Assembly: GCA_029564115.1 (NCBI GenBank)
Contig: JAKQQP010000006.1
Span: 1 to 57,814, forward strand
Length of the DNA: 57,814 bases
Source: Candidatus Rifleibacteriota bacterium
GTDB lineage: Bacteria; Riflebacteria; Ozemobacteria; Ozemobacterales; Ozemobacteraceae
Direction: 5' to 3'
The notes below the pieces were generated by a model, which was given only the letters and a program-made list of their open reading frames with translations, ran no database searches and was not told the origin of the DNA. Position 1 is the stretch's first letter. Every line of letters starts with the position of its first letter. The position numbers were made by a program, and so were the translations under genes. This document shows, piece after piece, positions 8,704-17,510 of this stretch.

Positions 8704-8730
8704 CTGTCGCGTTCCTGTCGTGTGGGAAAA

Positions 8731-9051
8731 TCAGACAATTTCGAAAAATTCATCGAGCTTGGTCAACTTGAAGACGTTGAGCACCTGCTCATTGAGATGC
8801 AGAATCCTCAGGCGGCCGTTGTTTCTGGCGATTTCCTTTTTAATGTAAACAAGCATGCCAAGGCCGGAGCTATCAAGGTAACCGACTTTTTCCATGTCCA
8901 GCTCGTAGGTCCAGCCGACTGATTCAAGAGAATCCATAATCTCTGATTTGAGATTCTTGACGTGGTGCACGTCAAGCTCACCTTCAACATGGAAGACCTT
9001 GATTTTCTTTTCGTTGTCAATCTGGCAATCAATCTTCACTGTGGCCTCCAA
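8731..9051 (-). CDS. STAS-domain anti-sigma factor antagonist
   Basis: A 106-residue single STAS domain of the SpoIIAA/RsbV type. In partner switching, the dephosphorylated form binds the anti-sigma kinase and frees a sigma factor; phosphorylation on a serine ends this. The phosphoacceptor block YLDSSGLGMLVYIKK is present (Ser61/Ser62), and the strand GELDVHHVKNLKSEI matches the family N-terminus. The gene overlaps the upstream anti-sigma kinase by 23 bases, which pairs the two. No phosphatase (RsbU/SpoIIE type) or sigma factor gene is in the window, so the switch target is unknown. Confidence 0.88.
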   Translation of the reverse strand: MEATVKIDCQIDNEKKIKVFHVEGELDVHHVKNLKSEIMDSLESVGWTYELDMEKVGYLDSSGLGMLVYIKKEIARNNGRLRILHLNEQVLNVFKLTKLDEFFEIV

Positions 9052-9538
9052 TACTATCTTTCGAGTTCAGTAACTTAACCATCTGCAGCCTGACCCGGCC
9101 GCTTTTAGAGTCGGTAATGTAATTAACGTGATCCATGATATTTCTGATGATGAAAACTCCGAGGCCGCCTTCTTTGATTTCTTTGAGGTTCGGCACGGGT
9201 ATTTTTTCCGGGACAAAGTCTGGATCCTGGTAGAAGACATCTACAATAAAAATTTCGGAACTGGTTCTTATTTCGAGTTCAAAAGACTGAGACTCGTTAA
9301 ATTTGTAAGCATGTTTGATGACATTAGTACAGGCTTCGGTTGTGGCAAGCTTAATGTCGTTCAACAGAGAAGGCCCGAGATTCAGGTGTTGCACGCATGC
9401 CACAATTACCCGGCGAATCAGCGCCAGGGTCTCAGAGCTGCCTTTGACCTGCATTTTCATCTGCGTTGAATTGGCAGGCATCCCGTCTATCAGATTTTTT
9501 ATTCGATTCTGCAAGTGGACCTTTCTCTGAAAGGGCAA
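9029..9538 (-). CDS. anti-sigma regulatory factor, serine kinase (RsbW/SpoIIAB-like)
   Basis: HATPase-fold kinase of 169 residues that should bind and phosphorylate the STAS protein encoded next to it. The N-box is TEACTNVIKHAY (Glu68, Asn72), followed by a G1-like segment (YQDPDFVPEKIP) and a G2 box, EGGLGVFII (about 123-131), which is the ATP lid. The first ATG lies two bases after the stop of the TPR gene. Internal starts at MPANS or MKMQV would remove a basic N-terminal extension of about 20-30 residues not typical for the family, so the exact start is open. The 23-base overlap with the STAS gene suggests coupled synthesis. Confidence 0.85.
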   Translation of the reverse strand: MPFQRKVHLQNRIKNLIDGMPANSTQMKMQVKGSSETLALIRRVIVACVQHLNLGPSLLNDIKLATTEACTNVIKHAYKFNESQSFELEIRTSSEIFIVDVFYQDPDFVPEKIPVPNLKEIKEGGLGVFIIRNIMDHVNYITDSKSGRVRLQMVKLLNSKDSIGGHSED

Positions 9539-9540
9539 GA

Positions 9541-12291
9541 TCAGAGCTGGAAAACACCAGTCGCCAGCTCAGGTTCTAATAGTAGCATGTAATATCCGAC
9601 TGAGTCTACTATAACAGACTTTCCCAGTTCTTTAGCGGTTTTCGCGAGCAATTCACCGGTTTCAGCCACATCAGGCGAGATAAACCAGGCTTTTTCGAGA
9701 TAACCAAGAGCTTTGTCGACGTTGGTCAAATCACCCAGAGCCAGGTAACATCTGGCTACAGCCTGATAAGCCATGGCGTTGTCGGGCATATCGCGCATGA
9801 TTTTTTCACAGGCTTTCAAATCAGCTGCAGCAACCCGCTGTTTTTCGGAGCCTCTGAGATGCCTGAACTGGCAACGCAGCATACCCCAGCGAATCCAGTG
9901 GTTTGCAGCCTGGTGGTTAAGTGCTTTGTTCCAGTTCAGCAAAGATCTTTTGACCCACTCCTCTTTCTGGGCGTTGAAATCGGCGACGAGTTCCTGGCCG
10001 ATCGCAGTTTCGTACAGCAGCCAGATCTGGTCTGGTTTTGCCTGCAACGCCTGGTGATGTTCGGACAGAAGATTCATCAGCTCGTTTTTGCTGCTGATTT
10101 TTGAAACTTCGGCTACAGCTTCGAGCATTTTTCGGCGGTAATAACCGTTCTCAGGGAAAAGGCTGCGTAAAGACGCATAGCATTTGCGAGCTTCGCCATA
10201 TTGCTGAAAGTTTTCGTGCAGGCGACCGAGCTCGAAGAGACAACCCGGGTCCGAAGAAAGTTTAACCAGTTGCCGAGTGTATTCAACAGCTTTTTCGACG
10301 TTGCCACGGGCGCGTTCACAAAGAGCCAGGCCTCTTATAGCAGACTCATGTTCACCAAAACGGGCCTGAACTTCGCAAAACACCTTTTCTGCGGCATTCA
10401 GCCCTTCGGCCTGAAACTTTGAGCGCATACCGAACAGATAGTTGGCATAGCCTTTCACGAGCAACGGCACTGGCGAGTCCCGGCGAATGTGCGCCAGTTC
10501 AAGCTCAATGTTTTTGACGATTGCTTCGAGCATTTCGGGCTCGACACGATTACCTCTGATCTGGCTGCGTTTCAACCGCAGCAGCATCAGATGGGCTTCG
10601 AGGCGGGCGGGATGATCGCGTGTCAGCGAAGAGAGCAGCTCTATTGCAAGCTGAATCTTGTTTTCGTATTCGTACACTCTGGCGAGATTGTAGTTGATAT
10701 CAAAATCTGAAGCATCGAAAGATCTGGCTTTAACCAGCAAAGATGAAGCACGCTCAACTTCGGCGGTCTTCAAAGACACCTCAGCGAGCAGTTTTATCCA
10801 GTCGGGCTGGTTCGGTACCAGATCGAGTGCCTTTTCGAGGCGTTCGGCAGCCGTCAGAAAAAACTTTTTCTGCATGGCTTCCTGGCCCTGCAAAGCAAGT
10901 TTCTCGCCTTCAGCCCGCGCCTTTTCGATTTTAATCAATTCTGGCGCCTGATAGGCTCTGACACAAGTCGGGTCGAGCCGGGAAGCCACTTCGAAGGCAT
11001 CCTGGGCAGCGTCGAATCGGCCAAGCCTGATAAGGGTTTCCCCATAGTCGCACCAGTCTTCGGCAGATGGCTTGCCCGCTTCAAGCAGGCGCTTCTGAGA
11101 AGATGCCTTGAGAGGAAAATTTCTGGTTTCGCTGGCACAACTGACGATACCTTCATGGCCCCAGCGGCAATCGGGGTATGTTTCAACGGCCTGCTGAAAA
11201 ATTTTCAGCGCCTCGGCATACTGTTTTTGTCTGGCGAAAGTCTGGGCGAGAGTCTGCTGAATTTCGGGGTGATAAGGGCTAAGCTCGTGTGCCTGCTGCA
11301 GGTAGCGGCAGGCGCGGCTCAGATTGTTGCGTTCGATGAAATGCTGAGCAATGCTGAAATAGCATTCGCCGTTTGCAGGGCGGGTTTTATCTATTCTGGC
11401 AAAAGTCTGGTCGGCCTGGTCTTCCATGCCCATGGCGTTTTGCAATTTGCCCAGTTCAATGAGAATTTCGACGTTTTCTGGGTTTTTATTGATTGCCTGC
11501 TCAAATTCGAGCAGCGCCTGCCCTTTTTCGCCCATGCCGAGGTATGAACGCCCCAGACCAAGGCGCATCTGCGGGTTATCGGGAAAAGCACGGATAGCCT
11601 CACGAAAGTTTTTGATGGCACCATCGTAGAATTTACGGGCCAGCATCGTCTGGCCGAGCAGCAGATACATCTCGCAGGTAGCGCCGGCAATGTCGCGGTA
11701 TTTTGCCAGGTATTCCTGGGCTTCGGGGGCATTGCCAAGGCTTAAATGAATCTGGGCGATACGAATCAGAACATCTGGCTTGTCGCCGGAACGTCGAAAC
11801 AATTCTTCGAGCCACTGCAGCGCCTCTTCTTTGCGACCGCTGTCGTAAAGCAACCCGGCAAGTTTAAGAATAGCACCGTCGTCAGTCTGACCAGGGCTGT
11901 TTTTTATTGCTTTTTTCAGACAATCTAAAGCATCTTCACGCCGACCCATAAGCTCAAAAACTTTTGCTCCGGCTTTAAGAACAGCAGAATCATCTGGGGC
12001 AATGACCCGCGCCGCCCTGAAAGTCGAAAACGCGTGTTCGTAGCGCCCCATTTCAGAGAGGGCTTCAGCAAGGCGCAGATAATGAGAAACATCGCCCGGG
12101 TTCTTTTTAACTGCCTGTTCCAGGGCGGTCAGTTCTTCTCTGGAAATCGGCCTGTTTTCATTCTGAGCTGCCTTACCGGCGGCGACCGGCCTTTTGCTTT
12201 CCGGCGCAGTCACAGCAGCAACGAGTGCGCCGCATTTCCCGCAGAAGCGCCCTGAAACAGAGTCGAAAAGGCATTTCGGGCAGGTTGCCAT
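9541..12291 (-). CDS. zinc-ribbon TPR repeat protein
   Basis: A 916-residue protein starting with a short zinc ribbon (MATCPKCLFDSVSGRFCGKC; Cys4, 7, 17, 20), followed by a low-complexity linker and then TPR units along nearly the whole length. These have the usual W/L-G-Y-A-F-A-P spacing (for example LSEMGRYEHAFSTFRAA and LGLGRSYLGMGEKGQALLEF). It has no signal peptide or membrane segment, so a cytoplasmic scaffold is likely. It sits between argS (one-base gap) and the anti-sigma kinase (two-base gap) in the operon and might assemble the partner-switch complex, but that is inference. No enzymatic motif is visible. Confidence 0.8.
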   Translation of the reverse strand: MATCPKCLFDSVSGRFCGKCGALVAAVTAPESKRPVAAGKAAQNENRPISREELTALEQAVKKNPGDVSHYLRLAEALSEMGRYEHAFSTFRAARVIAPDDSAVLKAGAKVFELMGRREDALDCLKKAIKNSPGQTDDGAILKLAGLLYDSGRKEEALQWLEELFRRSGDKPDVLIRIAQIHLSLGNAPEAQEYLAKYRDIAGATCEMYLLLGQTMLARKFYDGAIKNFREAIRAFPDNPQMRLGLGRSYLGMGEKGQALLEFEQAINKNPENVEILIELGKLQNAMGMEDQADQTFARIDKTRPANGECYFSIAQHFIERNNLSRACRYLQQAHELSPYHPEIQQTLAQTFARQKQYAEALKIFQQAVETYPDCRWGHEGIVSCASETRNFPLKASSQKRLLEAGKPSAEDWCDYGETLIRLGRFDAAQDAFEVASRLDPTCVRAYQAPELIKIEKARAEGEKLALQGQEAMQKKFFLTAAERLEKALDLVPNQPDWIKLLAEVSLKTAEVERASSLLVKARSFDASDFDINYNLARVYEYENKIQLAIELLSSLTRDHPARLEAHLMLLRLKRSQIRGNRVEPEMLEAIVKNIELELAHIRRDSPVPLLVKGYANYLFGMRSKFQAEGLNAAEKVFCEVQARFGEHESAIRGLALCERARGNVEKAVEYTRQLVKLSSDPGCLFELGRLHENFQQYGEARKCYASLRSLFPENGYYRRKMLEAVAEVSKISSKNELMNLLSEHHQALQAKPDQIWLLYETAIGQELVADFNAQKEEWVKRSLLNWNKALNHQAANHWIRWGMLRCQFRHLRGSEKQRVAAADLKACEKIMRDMPDNAMAYQAVARCYLALGDLTNVDKALGYLEKAWFISPDVAETGELLAKTAKELGKSVIVDSVGYYMLLLEPELATGVFQL

Positions 12292-12292
12292 C

Positions 12293-14059
12293 TTACATCT
12301 CCCGTGGAGCGGCTATGCCGAGCAAATCGAGGCCGCGGGCCAGGGTGCGGCGGGTAAAGTTACAGATTGCCAGACGCGAAGCTTTTATCTCGGCGTCTTC
12401 GCAGCTCATAACCGGGCATCTGTCGTAGAACCCGGAAAACACGGCCGCGAGTTCGTAAAGATAATTGCAGAGAATGTGCGGCCTCAGGTCGGTTGCGACT
12501 GCGGCGACCGCCAGTGGGAATTCCATGATTTTTATCATCAGATCGCGTTCTTCGGCTGCACTGATGCGTGCCGGGGCCGCGAAAGAATCGAGATCGGCAC
12601 CCGCCTTTCTGAAGATCGAGCAAATGCGGGCGTGGGCGTATTGCAGATAAGGGGCGGTATTGCCGTTGAGGGCCAGCATACGATCGAAGGCAAAAACATA
12701 GTCGTTATTGCGATTCTGAGAAAGATCGGCGTATTTAACGGCACCAACTCCCACCATGCGAGCCACTTCGCGCTTGCGCTCTTCTGAAAGCCCGGGGTTC
12801 TTTTCATTAACAACTCCGTATGCTTTATCAACAGCTTCTGAAAGGAGTTCTGAAAGTTTGACGTTTTCGCCGCTGCGGGTTTTCAGGGGTTTGTTGTCTT
12901 CGCCAAGTATTGCGCCAAAAGTCACATGCTCGAGCTTCACGTCGGGATTGGCGAGAATTCCGGCGGCGCGGGCGGCGGCAAAAAACTGTTTAAAATGCAG
13001 GGCCTGGCGAGCGTCTGTCACATAGACTATTCTTTCGGCACCCAGACTGGCTGTGCGATAGCGCACGGCAGCCAGATCGAAAGTAGTGTAGTTGTAACCT
13101 CCGTCAGATTTTTGCACGATGACAGGCAGCGGATTGCCCTCTTTCGACTTGAATTCATCGAGAAACAGGCATTGGGCACCTTCAGACTCGACAAGTGAAC
13201 CAGCTTTTCTGATTTCTTCAACCGTTTCGGCGAGCATATCGCGATAAAAACTTTCGCCGCATTCGTGCTCTTCGGTAAGCTTGACATCGAGAAGTCGGTA
13301 AATTCGATAAACTTCAGCCATCGAAACTCTGGTAATCTTCTGCCAGAGGTCGATCAACTTCTGTTCGCCCTGCTGCAGCCGCACCAGATAAAGGCGACAG
13401 GTTTCAGCAACCTGCGGGTTCTCTTTGCATTCTGCGGTTGCTGCCTTATACAATTCTTCGAGCCGGGAAAGGGGCAACGCTTCTTCGAGAGAAATGCCTT
13501 TTTTTTCGGCTTCGGCGATAGCGGGTTCAGCCTTGTAAATAACCATAGCCATGGGCAGGCCCCAGTCTCCGAGGTGGTTCTGTCTGATGACAGGATTACC
13601 CAGAGCTTCTATTACCCGAGCCAGCACATCACCGATAATTGTCGATCTCAGATGCCCCACATGCATCTGTTTGGCAATATTCACGCTCGAATAATCGACT
13701 ACTGTCTTTTCGGGCGAGCTTGATTCGGACTTGAGCACATCGGCACAGGCAAACTGCTCGTTAAAACATTTTTCGATGATGCCATCAGCGAGATACATGT
13801 TAATAAAGCCCGGGCCAGCGATTTCAACACGACTGAACCAGTCTTTTTCTTTTTCGAGAATAGTCTTGATTTCTTCAGCGAGCTGGCGCGGCGGGCATTT
13901 TGCAGCCTTGGAAAGCTTCATCGCCGCATTCATGGAAAAGTCGCCGTTGGCTTTGTCAGGGGGCACCTGCACATCGATAAAGTTATAATCGGCAATGCCA
14001 TATCTGCCGAACATATCTGCCAACCGGCTATGGATAAGATCAACAAGCTGTTTTTTCAT
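12293..14059 (-). CDS. argS: arginyl-tRNA synthetase
   Basis: Charges tRNA-Arg with arginine. The length of 588 fits class I ArgRS. The HIGH motif reads HVGH at residues 133-136 (NIAKQMHVGHLRSTIIGD). The KMSKS region is the ArgRS-typical degenerate form (NKPLKTRSGENVKLSELL), and the C-terminus has the anticodon-binding domain (YAHARICSIFRKA, then the DALR-type helices ending FTRRTLARGLDLLGI). It lies 31 bases after the lptF/G-like gene and one base before the TPR gene. Confidence 0.97.
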   Translation of the reverse strand: MKKQLVDLIHSRLADMFGRYGIADYNFIDVQVPPDKANGDFSMNAAMKLSKAAKCPPRQLAEEIKTILEKEKDWFSRVEIAGPGFINMYLADGIIEKCFNEQFACADVLKSESSSPEKTVVDYSSVNIAKQMHVGHLRSTIIGDVLARVIEALGNPVIRQNHLGDWGLPMAMVIYKAEPAIAEAEKKGISLEEALPLSRLEELYKAATAECKENPQVAETCRLYLVRLQQGEQKLIDLWQKITRVSMAEVYRIYRLLDVKLTEEHECGESFYRDMLAETVEEIRKAGSLVESEGAQCLFLDEFKSKEGNPLPVIVQKSDGGYNYTTFDLAAVRYRTASLGAERIVYVTDARQALHFKQFFAAARAAGILANPDVKLEHVTFGAILGEDNKPLKTRSGENVKLSELLSEAVDKAYGVVNEKNPGLSEERKREVARMVGVGAVKYADLSQNRNNDYVFAFDRMLALNGNTAPYLQYAHARICSIFRKAGADLDSFAAPARISAAEERDLMIKIMEFPLAVAAVATDLRPHILCNYLYELAAVFSGFYDRCPVMSCEDAEIKASRLAICNFTRRTLARGLDLLGIAAPREM

Positions 14060-14090
14060 GTTTTTTAATTTCCTTAAAGTTGCTGCGAAA

Positions 14091-15194
14091 TCAGGCCTTG
14101 GATTTGACTATCAGCCAGGCGCCGACGGCGCCAATGACGAAATTTGGAAACCAGACCCCGACGAACGGCGACAGATAAGCTCCCTTGGCAAAAGCCTTGC
14201 CAGCGGCCATAAGAACATAATACAGAAAAATTATCACCACCGACATGCCGATACCGATACCGGTACCGGATCTGGTGGTCTGCGAGCCCAGTGGCGCCCC
14301 GATAAGAACGAAAATGAGCCCGGCAAAGGGAATCGAAGTTTTCGACCAGAATTCTATCCAGTGTTGAGTGAGTATGCCGGTTGACATGCCTTTGTTTTCG
14401 GCATCTTTGATAAAGGCATACAGTTCACGAAGACTCATGGTTCTTGAGTTTTTTGAGTCAGGAACATGATCGGGATTCACGTAATGTGTGTCTATCGGGT
14501 ATTCCATACTGTCGAAATAGGTATAATTACGGTCTTCACCGCTCATGTGAATGTCTGAGACGCGACCGTTCCAGAAGTAGCAGACACCACCGTCTATGCG
14601 GGCACGATCGGCCTCGATAACCCTTGGAAAGCCCCGTGCCTGGCCTTCATACATAACCACTCCGAACATGTCTTTCGTTTTCTGGTCGAATTTGCGAACA
14701 AAAAACTTTCGACCAGGCCCGGCTTCAAAAAATCTGTTTTCGGCAATGAGCGGTAACGGGCGTTTTAGGGTGACCTCGCGCCGAAATAGTCGGGTAAACT
14801 TTTCGTTAGCGACCGGCACCAGCTTTTCATTGAACAAAAAAGTCAGGCCGGTTATAAAAATTCCGGCGATGACGGCGGGGCCGACGATGCGCGAAAAACT
14901 ATATCCCCCGGCTTTCAGAGCAGTTATTTCGGAGTCTGACGACATGCGCCCGAACGCCACCAGATTCGAAAGCAGCAGAGCCATCGGAAAGCTGATAACC
15001 AGCGTCGGCGGCAGACTATAAACAAAAAACAGCCCCACGACCGTTACCGGCACTCCTTTGGCAAAGATGAGATTGATCAATTCCATCATCAGGTCGATCA
15101 ACCAGATTGCAACAAAGAAAGCCATTCCAAAAAGAAACGGTTCAAGAAGCTCTTTGAGAACGTATTTATCAACTGTTTTTAATGATAGGGCCAT
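14091..15194 (-). CDS. LptF/LptG family lipopolysaccharide export permease
   Basis: Membrane subunit of the Lpt system that extracts lipopolysaccharide from the inner membrane. The 367 residues have the family layout: transmembrane helices in the first 120 residues (FLFGMAFFVAIWLIDLMMEL, PTLVISFPMALLLSNLVAFG with the conserved GRMSSDSEITALKAGG block), a periplasmic jellyroll of about 150 residues, and three C-terminal helices. Only one LptF/G gene is in the window, and LptB is absent. It is the first gene of the minus-strand operon. Its presence supports a lipopolysaccharide-bearing outer membrane. F and G cannot be told apart here. Confidence 0.88.
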   Translation of the reverse strand: MALSLKTVDKYVLKELLEPFLFGMAFFVAIWLIDLMMELINLIFAKGVPVTVVGLFFVYSLPPTLVISFPMALLLSNLVAFGRMSSDSEITALKAGGYSFSRIVGPAVIAGIFITGLTFLFNEKLVPVANEKFTRLFRREVTLKRPLPLIAENRFFEAGPGRKFFVRKFDQKTKDMFGVVMYEGQARGFPRVIEADRARIDGGVCYFWNGRVSDIHMSGEDRNYTYFDSMEYPIDTHYVNPDHVPDSKNSRTMSLRELYAFIKDAENKGMSTGILTQHWIEFWSKTSIPFAGLIFVLIGAPLGSQTTRSGTGIGIGMSVVIIFLYYVLMAAGKAFAKGAYLSPFVGVWFPNFVIGAVGAWLIVKSKA

Positions 15195-15208
15195 ATCTGT
15201 AATCTCAC

Positions 15209-15238
15209 ACTCTAACCTATCAGACGATCATTTTTCAA
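15209..15238 (-). promoter_or_regulatory. putative promoter of the lptF/G-argS-tmk-rapZ operon
   Basis: Minus strand: TTGAAA (15238-15233), an 18-base spacer, then TAGAGT (15214-15209). It would start transcription about eight bases before the lptF/G ATG. Prediction by consensus only. Confidence 0.3.
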
Positions 15239-15397
15239 TAAGTAAAAACGCGCTGTTTCATACGAAAAACCTCCCTCGTAATTTTATCCACATATCCGCT
15301 ATTCGCTGTCCACTAAATTTCTTGCCAAGGAAAGCATTTAACAGGTAGAATTTTCAGGTAAAACTTTTATTCACAAGCATTTTCGTAAAGGGCAAGC

Positions 15398-16819
15398 ATG
15401 CAGAATTTATATCAATTGTTCGGGGTATCGAACTTTGCCTCCCTCGAAGAAGTAGCCGCAGCCTACAAGCAGAAACATACCGAGCTGTTTTCGTCAGATT
15501 CACCTCTTGCCAACATACCAAAGCTGCGTGAGCTCAAAGACGCCTTCGATCTGCTCGCAGACGACGACCGGCGGGAGGCTTACGACACAAAGCTCGCAGA
15601 TTTTCTCGAAGACCTGAACGAGAAATACGAAGAAGCGGTCGATCACCTGGCAAAAAATGAACTGCAGCAGACAGTCGACAAACTGAACTGGTGTATCGCC
15701 CGAAACCCAGGCGAACCTGACTACTACGAAACGATGGGTCTGGCATACCGCCTGGCAAACGACTTCGACAACGCCCTGCTCAGCTATCGCCAGGGGTTGA
15801 GCACCGGCCAGCGCAAAGCCTTTTTCCATCGTTATATGGGTGATATATACAAATTAAAGCATGACGAAGACAACTCCGATACCCATTACCTCGAAGCAGC
15901 TGAAGCCTTCAAGGCAATAATGCAGATCGACCCCAGAAACGTCGATGCCATCGAACAGCTTGCCGACATTTACTGTCGCATGAAGTTTTTCGACGAATCT
16001 CTCGACCTTTATCGCCAACTTCTCAAGAGGTTTCCCTACAACGCTTCCTATCATCGTGAGGCCGGAGCGGTTCTGTATGAGCTCGACATGGTCGAGGAAG
16101 CAGAAACCCATCTTCTCGAGGCATTGCGCATTGCACCGGGCGACGCGGCGGCGCTGCTTTTTCTCGGCCTTGTTTATTTCAAGCGTCGTCTCCTGGCTCT
16201 GGCAGTACAGACTCTGCGCGACAGCCTCAAGAATTCGCCGGATCAGCCAGAAGTCATTCAGCTGATCGCTCAGATCGAAACGATTCGCGGCGAAATAGGC
16301 CGCACCGTCGAAGAAATCGTTTTCGACCCGGCCCCGGATGCCTACGTAGAAGGAACAGTAAAATGGTACAACTCTGAAACCGGAATGGGAGTTCTGACCT
16401 GTTCAGATTACCCCGAAGTGCTGCTTCACTTTTCGGCGATCAGAGCTGAAGACGAGCCGGGCCTCAAAAAAGGCGACACCGTCAGATTCGGAATTGTCAA
16501 AGACGCTATGAGCCCGATTGCCGTACAGGTCGAAAAGATTGGCGAAGGCGAAAGCTCAGATGCAGTTCCGGGTCAGATCATTAAATACGACATAGAGAAA
16601 AAAGTGGGTATGATCAAAACACATGACGGTCGCGAAATATTTTTCGCCTTTTCATCCCTCACAGAAGAAACCCTGGAAAACCTCAAGCCTGAACTGGATG
16701 TACTCGTTGAGACGAGGGTAATAACCGGTTTGTCGGACGACAATTTTGAGCAGGCCACGCGGGTTCGCATGCGCAAGCGCAAACTTCCTATTCCTGCTCC
16801 TGCTTCTCCGTCAGCCTGA
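15398..16819 (+). CDS. J-like / TPR / double cold-shock-like domain fusion protein
   Basis: A 473-residue cytoplasmic protein with an unusual domain chain. Residues 3-63 have the helical pattern of a J domain (NLYQLFGVSNFASLEEVAAA ... LKDAFDLLADDDRREAYD), but the HPD tripeptide needed to stimulate DnaK is missing (KHTELFSSDSP). Residues 75-295 are TPR units. Residues 317-382 resemble a cold-shock domain (EGTVKWYNSETGMGVLT, VLLHFSAI), and 390-460 hold a second, weaker one (PGQIIKYDIEKKVGMIK, IFFAFSSL). RNA binding is therefore possible and DnaK stimulation unlikely. AAAGGGC precedes the ATG. The 3' end overlaps the convergent ABC gene by 32 bases. Confidence 0.75.
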   Translation: MQNLYQLFGVSNFASLEEVAAAYKQKHTELFSSDSPLANIPKLRELKDAFDLLADDDRREAYDTKLADFLEDLNEKYEEAVDHLAKNELQQTVDKLNWCIARNPGEPDYYETMGLAYRLANDFDNALLSYRQGLSTGQRKAFFHRYMGDIYKLKHDEDNSDTHYLEAAEAFKAIMQIDPRNVDAIEQLADIYCRMKFFDESLDLYRQLLKRFPYNASYHREAGAVLYELDMVEEAETHLLEALRIAPGDAAALLFLGLVYFKRRLLALAVQTLRDSLKNSPDQPEVIQLIAQIETIRGEIGRTVEEIVFDPAPDAYVEGTVKWYNSETGMGVLTCSDYPEVLLHFSAIRAEDEPGLKKGDTVRFGIVKDAMSPIAVQVEKIGEGESSDAVPGQIIKYDIEKKVGMIKTHDGREIFFAFSSLTEETLENLKPELDVLVETRVITGLSDDNFEQATRVRMRKRKLPIPAPASPSA

Positions 16820-17510
16820 AAAAGGCATTTTCAAGACTGCCATACCCTGCGGTTATGTTTTCGATCGTGTCAGACAGGCGCATTTGCCCTCTGTGAATTA
16901 TGCCCGCATGGGTAACCAGCTTTTCGACGACTTCGAGCACATGGCTGGAAAAAATAACAGTTGTTCCGGCTTTAACCATGCGCTCGAGCAAAGCCCTGAA
17001 ATCTCGCGTTGATTGTGGATCAAGGCCATTAAACGGTTCGTCGAGAATCAGCAGCCCCGGGGAATGAATCACTATGCCGGCCAGAGCAATCTTCTTTTTC
17101 ATGCCATAACTGTAATTGGCGGTGTAATCGCTGGCAGCTCCGGTGAGACCGAATATATCGAGCAATTCAGAAATTCTGTTTTTTTTCAATTCGTCAGGCA
17201 GATTGTGAACGTCGGCGACAAACTGCAAAAACTGGTAACCGGTCAAATAATCATAAAGAAATATTTCGTCGGGAAGGTAGCCAACTCTAGCCCTCACAGC
17301 GACCGGATCAACTGCGACATCGATACCGCCAATTTCCGCTCTGCCTGAAGTCGGCTGCAGAAGCCCCATCAGCATTCGAAGGGTCGTGGTCTTGCCAGCC
17401 CCGTTGGGCCCGAGAAAGCCATACATGGCACCGTGCTGAATATTGAAATTCAGGTTATCGACAGCTATAAATTCGCCAAATCTGCGAGTCAGGTTGCGAA
17501 CTTTAATCAT
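16788..17510 (-). CDS. ABC transporter ATP-binding protein
   Basis: A 240-residue ATPase of the CcmA/NatA/YhaQ group. Walker A is GPNGAGKT, the signature motif is the weak form YSYGMKKK (instead of LSGGQ), Walker B is LLILDEPFNGLD, and the H-loop is SSH. The RVGYLPDEIFLYDYLTG stretch is typical of ABC-2 exporters. The permease is not next to it; the only partner is the upstream HD phosphohydrolase, whose stop overlaps this start (ATGA). The 3' end overlaps the convergent J/TPR/CSD gene by 32 bases. The substrate is unknown. Confidence 0.9.
   Translation of the reverse strand: MIKVRNLTRRFGEFIAVDNLNFNIQHGAMYGFLGPNGAGKTTTLRMLMGLLQPTSGRAEIGGIDVAVDPVAVRARVGYLPDEIFLYDYLTGYQFLQFVADVHNLPDELKKNRISELLDIFGLTGAASDYTANYSYGMKKKIALAGIVIHSPGLLILDEPFNGLDPQSTRDFRALLERMVKAGTTVIFSSHVLEVVEKLVTHAGIIHRGQMRLSDTIENITAGYGSLENAFFRLTEKQEQE

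Noticed and set aside
15398..15590. Functional DnaJ co-chaperone
   Set aside because: The HPD motif is missing and no zinc-finger or Gly/Phe region follows.
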